DNA of 23,833 bases from JAOAIV01 sp038849555 (GTDB taxonomy: Archaea > Thermoproteota > Bathyarchaeia > Bathyarchaeales > Bathycorpusculaceae): the NCBI GenBank assembly GCA_038849555.1, contig JAWCMT010000025.1, positions 1 to 23,833 of the forward strand, in the 5' to 3' direction. A program made the position numbers and the translations under genes. The stretch's first letter is position 1. Every line of letters starts with the position of its first letter. Of the stretch, positions 22,343 to 23,833 are shown one piece after another. The notes below the pieces were generated by a model. That model did no database searches. It was not told where the DNA came from and worked only from the letters and a program-made list of their open reading frames with translations.

Positions 22343-23529
22343 TTATTCCCGTGTTATTCCGTATCCGATAAGTCTCCACCGAGCCGCAATCTTCCTGCTT
22401 ATGGCAACCCGGGCGTTAGGTTGCGCACAGATCGGCCGGCTCAACTTGATTTTTACAATATTGTTTTTGATTGACACGATTTTTCCGATGTTTACAGCAG
22501 CGCCTACGTGAAGAAGCAGCGTTTCCTCAGGGTTGATTTTTTCCACTTTCAGAAGTTCTTTAGTTCCCACAGCCCGTTCTAAAATATGCGTCTCTAAAGT
22601 TAGCTCGGACAATACTGGCGGTAGTAATCCTACTTTTCCAGCTATATTCCCAGTTAAGCCGTCTGCCTTCGTGTAAGATGGATCGAGCAATGTTCCCACG
22701 CCAACTAATCCGCCGCATGTTGCCTCTTTTACTTCTTTTTCGCCCGCGTGCAAGCTGACTACTTCGCTTACCAAGGGAACATAAACAGTTTTGCCCTCTT
22801 TTTCCATGCTGACGCCGGGGCGTATCTCTATTTCGTCGCCAACCGCAAACTTTCCCTGGGTTATCGTGCCGCCGATAATGCCGCCCTGCAGTTCTTCAAT
22901 AGAAGTGCCAGGTTTGTTAACGTCAAAAGAGCGGACGATATACATAAGCGGCGGCTTTGTTTCATCCCGTTTCGGCGTAGGNNNNNNNNNNCGTTCTCCG
23001 CGATTGTTCCTTTAACGAACTCTTTAATCTCCGTATAGCTTTCTCGCGCTCTTTTCTCATCAACAATGTCAATTTTGTTTTGAACGATTATCATGTTCTT
23101 TATGCCGATGATCTGAGCCGCCTCTAGGTGCTCGCGCGTCTGCGGCTGAGGACAGGGCTCATCAGCAGCTATCACAAGTAAAGCGCCATCCATTATGGCT
23201 GCGCCTGAAAGCATCGTTGCCATTAAAGCTTCATGACCAGGAGCGTCAACAAAACTTGCGGCGCGAACAAAAACTGTTTCTGAAGCACAGTTAGGGCAGA
23301 CGGGCTTAGTGGAATAATTCTTGGGCGGTTCACATCTTGGGCACTTGTAGATGGGCATGTCTGCGTAGCCTAAACGTATGGTTATACCCCGTTTCAGCTC
23401 TTCACTGTGCCTAGACGCCCAGACGCCGGTTAACGCCTGCACCAAAGTGGTTTTCCCATGATCTACATGGCCTATCGTGCCAATGTTAACTTCAGGTTGC
23501 TTAGGTAAGGCTTTACTTGCGCTACTCAT
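22343..23529 (-). CDS. eif2g: Translation initiation factor aIF2 subunit gamma, interrupted by an assembly gap
   Basis: The GTPase core subunit of aIF2. Visible G motifs are GHVDHGKTT (P-loop), RGITIRLGYAD (switch 1), VDAPGHE (switch 2) and NKID (base recognition). A zinc knuckle, CPRC and CPNC, sits in the G domain. Domains 2 and 3 follow: RSFDVNKPGTSIEELQGG, ILERAVGTKELL and RWRLIGYGI near the end. The frame before the N run (179 residues) and the frame after it (212 residues) differ, and the G-domain end (the SALH-type region) is missing. This is an assembly artefact, not a broken gene: allowing about 25 missing residues gives about 416, the usual length. ATG 23529 is the family start. Confidence 0.93.
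22982..22991. other. Assembly gap (10 Ns) inside aIF2 gamma
   Basis: Ten unknown bases lie between the GTPase domain end (reading AEN then a codon starting G) and the start of domain 2 (reading PTPKRDE). The reading frames on the two sides differ by one, so the true gap cannot be 10 bases. Confidence 0.99.
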
Positions 23530-23833
23530 TTTCCGTCTTATCCACAAATACCTATTGAATTAGGGAAGATTAAATGCTGGAAGTTAATAAGTTTTGAGCA
23601 CACCCCATAAAAAATCGACGCTTAGCCCCACTGACAAGCCGCTTCATTTTAAGAAACTACTTTGCCAGCGGTTGCCCCGTCAACTGGCAATTTAGGAAGT
23701 AGACCTACCCTCTATAGGTTTCTGCAATGAATTTCTAATATGCGCCAAATGTGACGGCGAAGCAGAGAGGGGCGGTTGGCTTATTATGGAATGTTTGGGT
23801 TTTTGCATGTTTTTGTGTGTTGTGGGGAAGGTG
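23530..23833. other. Upstream region of aIF2 gamma to the window edge, no supported gene
   Basis: A likely TATA box for aIF2 gamma (minus strand catttaatc, about 23566-23574) lies close to the gene. Two adjacent hairpins occupy 23657-23721 (listed separately). The last 45 bases are rich in G and T. A frame open to the right edge has no start codon and is not called. Confidence 0.5.
23657..23721. ncRNA. Possible structured RNA: two adjacent hairpins
   Basis: CTACTT (23657-23662) pairs with AAGTAG (23697-23702) and stacks directly on TGCCAG (23663-23668) with CTGGCA (23684-23689); an inner TTG/CAA can add three pairs, and a seven-base bulge atttagg lies on the 3' side. A second stem, ACCTA (23703-23707) with TAGGT (23715-23719), follows at once. 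The strand is unknown, and no known RNA family is recognised. Confidence 0.25.

Noticed and set aside
23697..23833. Frame open to the right edge with a CAKCD motif
   Set aside because: It has no start codon or ribosome site before the motif and overlaps the predicted hairpins; too short to judge.
1..23833. CRISPR arrays, insertion sequences, rRNA genes and box C/D RNAs
   Set aside because: No spaced direct repeats, transposase, rRNA or paired C and D boxes outside genes were found on reading either strand.

Overview
The window reads as a piece of an archaeal genome, most likely from the TACK branch and plausibly a Bathyarchaeia-type lineage (inference). Three things point to archaea: ribosomal proteins eL38, eL42, eS24, eS27 and eS31; the archaeal information-processing genes for aIF2 alpha, aIF2 gamma, Rpo7, Spt4 and Nop10; and TATA-like boxes ahead of many genes. 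eL38 in particular favours TACK over Euryarchaeota. A run of 10 Ns inside the aIF2 gamma gene suggests a scaffolded, possibly metagenomic, assembly. GTG and TTG starts are common.

Layout. 1-530: a GC-rich gene fragment, then a tRNA-Pro(GGG) on the minus strand with an encoded CCA end. 531-2470: a membrane-anchored hypothetical protein, ilvC with a palindrome in its promoter, and eL38 facing ilvC. 2628-3062: an unknown zinc-finger-like protein. 3311-8211: an envelope module made of a PDZ-containing HtrA-type protease, an ABC ATPase with an added zinc ribbon and a MacB/FtsX-type permease in one overlapping minus-strand operon, with a second PDZ-less HtrA protease transcribed divergently. 8378-9156: a winged-helix regulator followed by a four-helix membrane protein. 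9262-10796: a small hypothetical protein and a membrane-anchored TIM-barrel-like protein. 10874-11944: an M24 (Xaa-Pro) peptidase. 11995-14884: a MoaD/ThiS-like protein divergent from a tungsten aldehyde:ferredoxin oxidoreductase and its four-cluster ferredoxin subunit, closed by a hairpin terminator. 14989-16038: a solitary beta-class DNA methyltransferase.

From 16322 rightward is core information processing. The plus-strand operon is eL42-eS27-aIF2 alpha-Nop10-PAC2. It faces a minus-strand set: a SecB-like protein, eS31, eS24, a GTP-dependent dephospho-CoA kinase, Spt4, Rpo7 and a PIN-domain nuclease. aIF2 gamma, which usually heads this second cluster, is separated from it by a reversed Nudix hydrolase gene. 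The last 300 bases hold the aIF2 gamma upstream region with a possible structured element.

The most interesting parts are the HtrA-ABC transporter-HtrA module with a long inverted repeat in its divergent promoter region, the bacterial (Bacteroidota/fungal-like) ilvC, and the clear evidence that the N gap hides about 74 bases of aIF2 gamma rather than 10.
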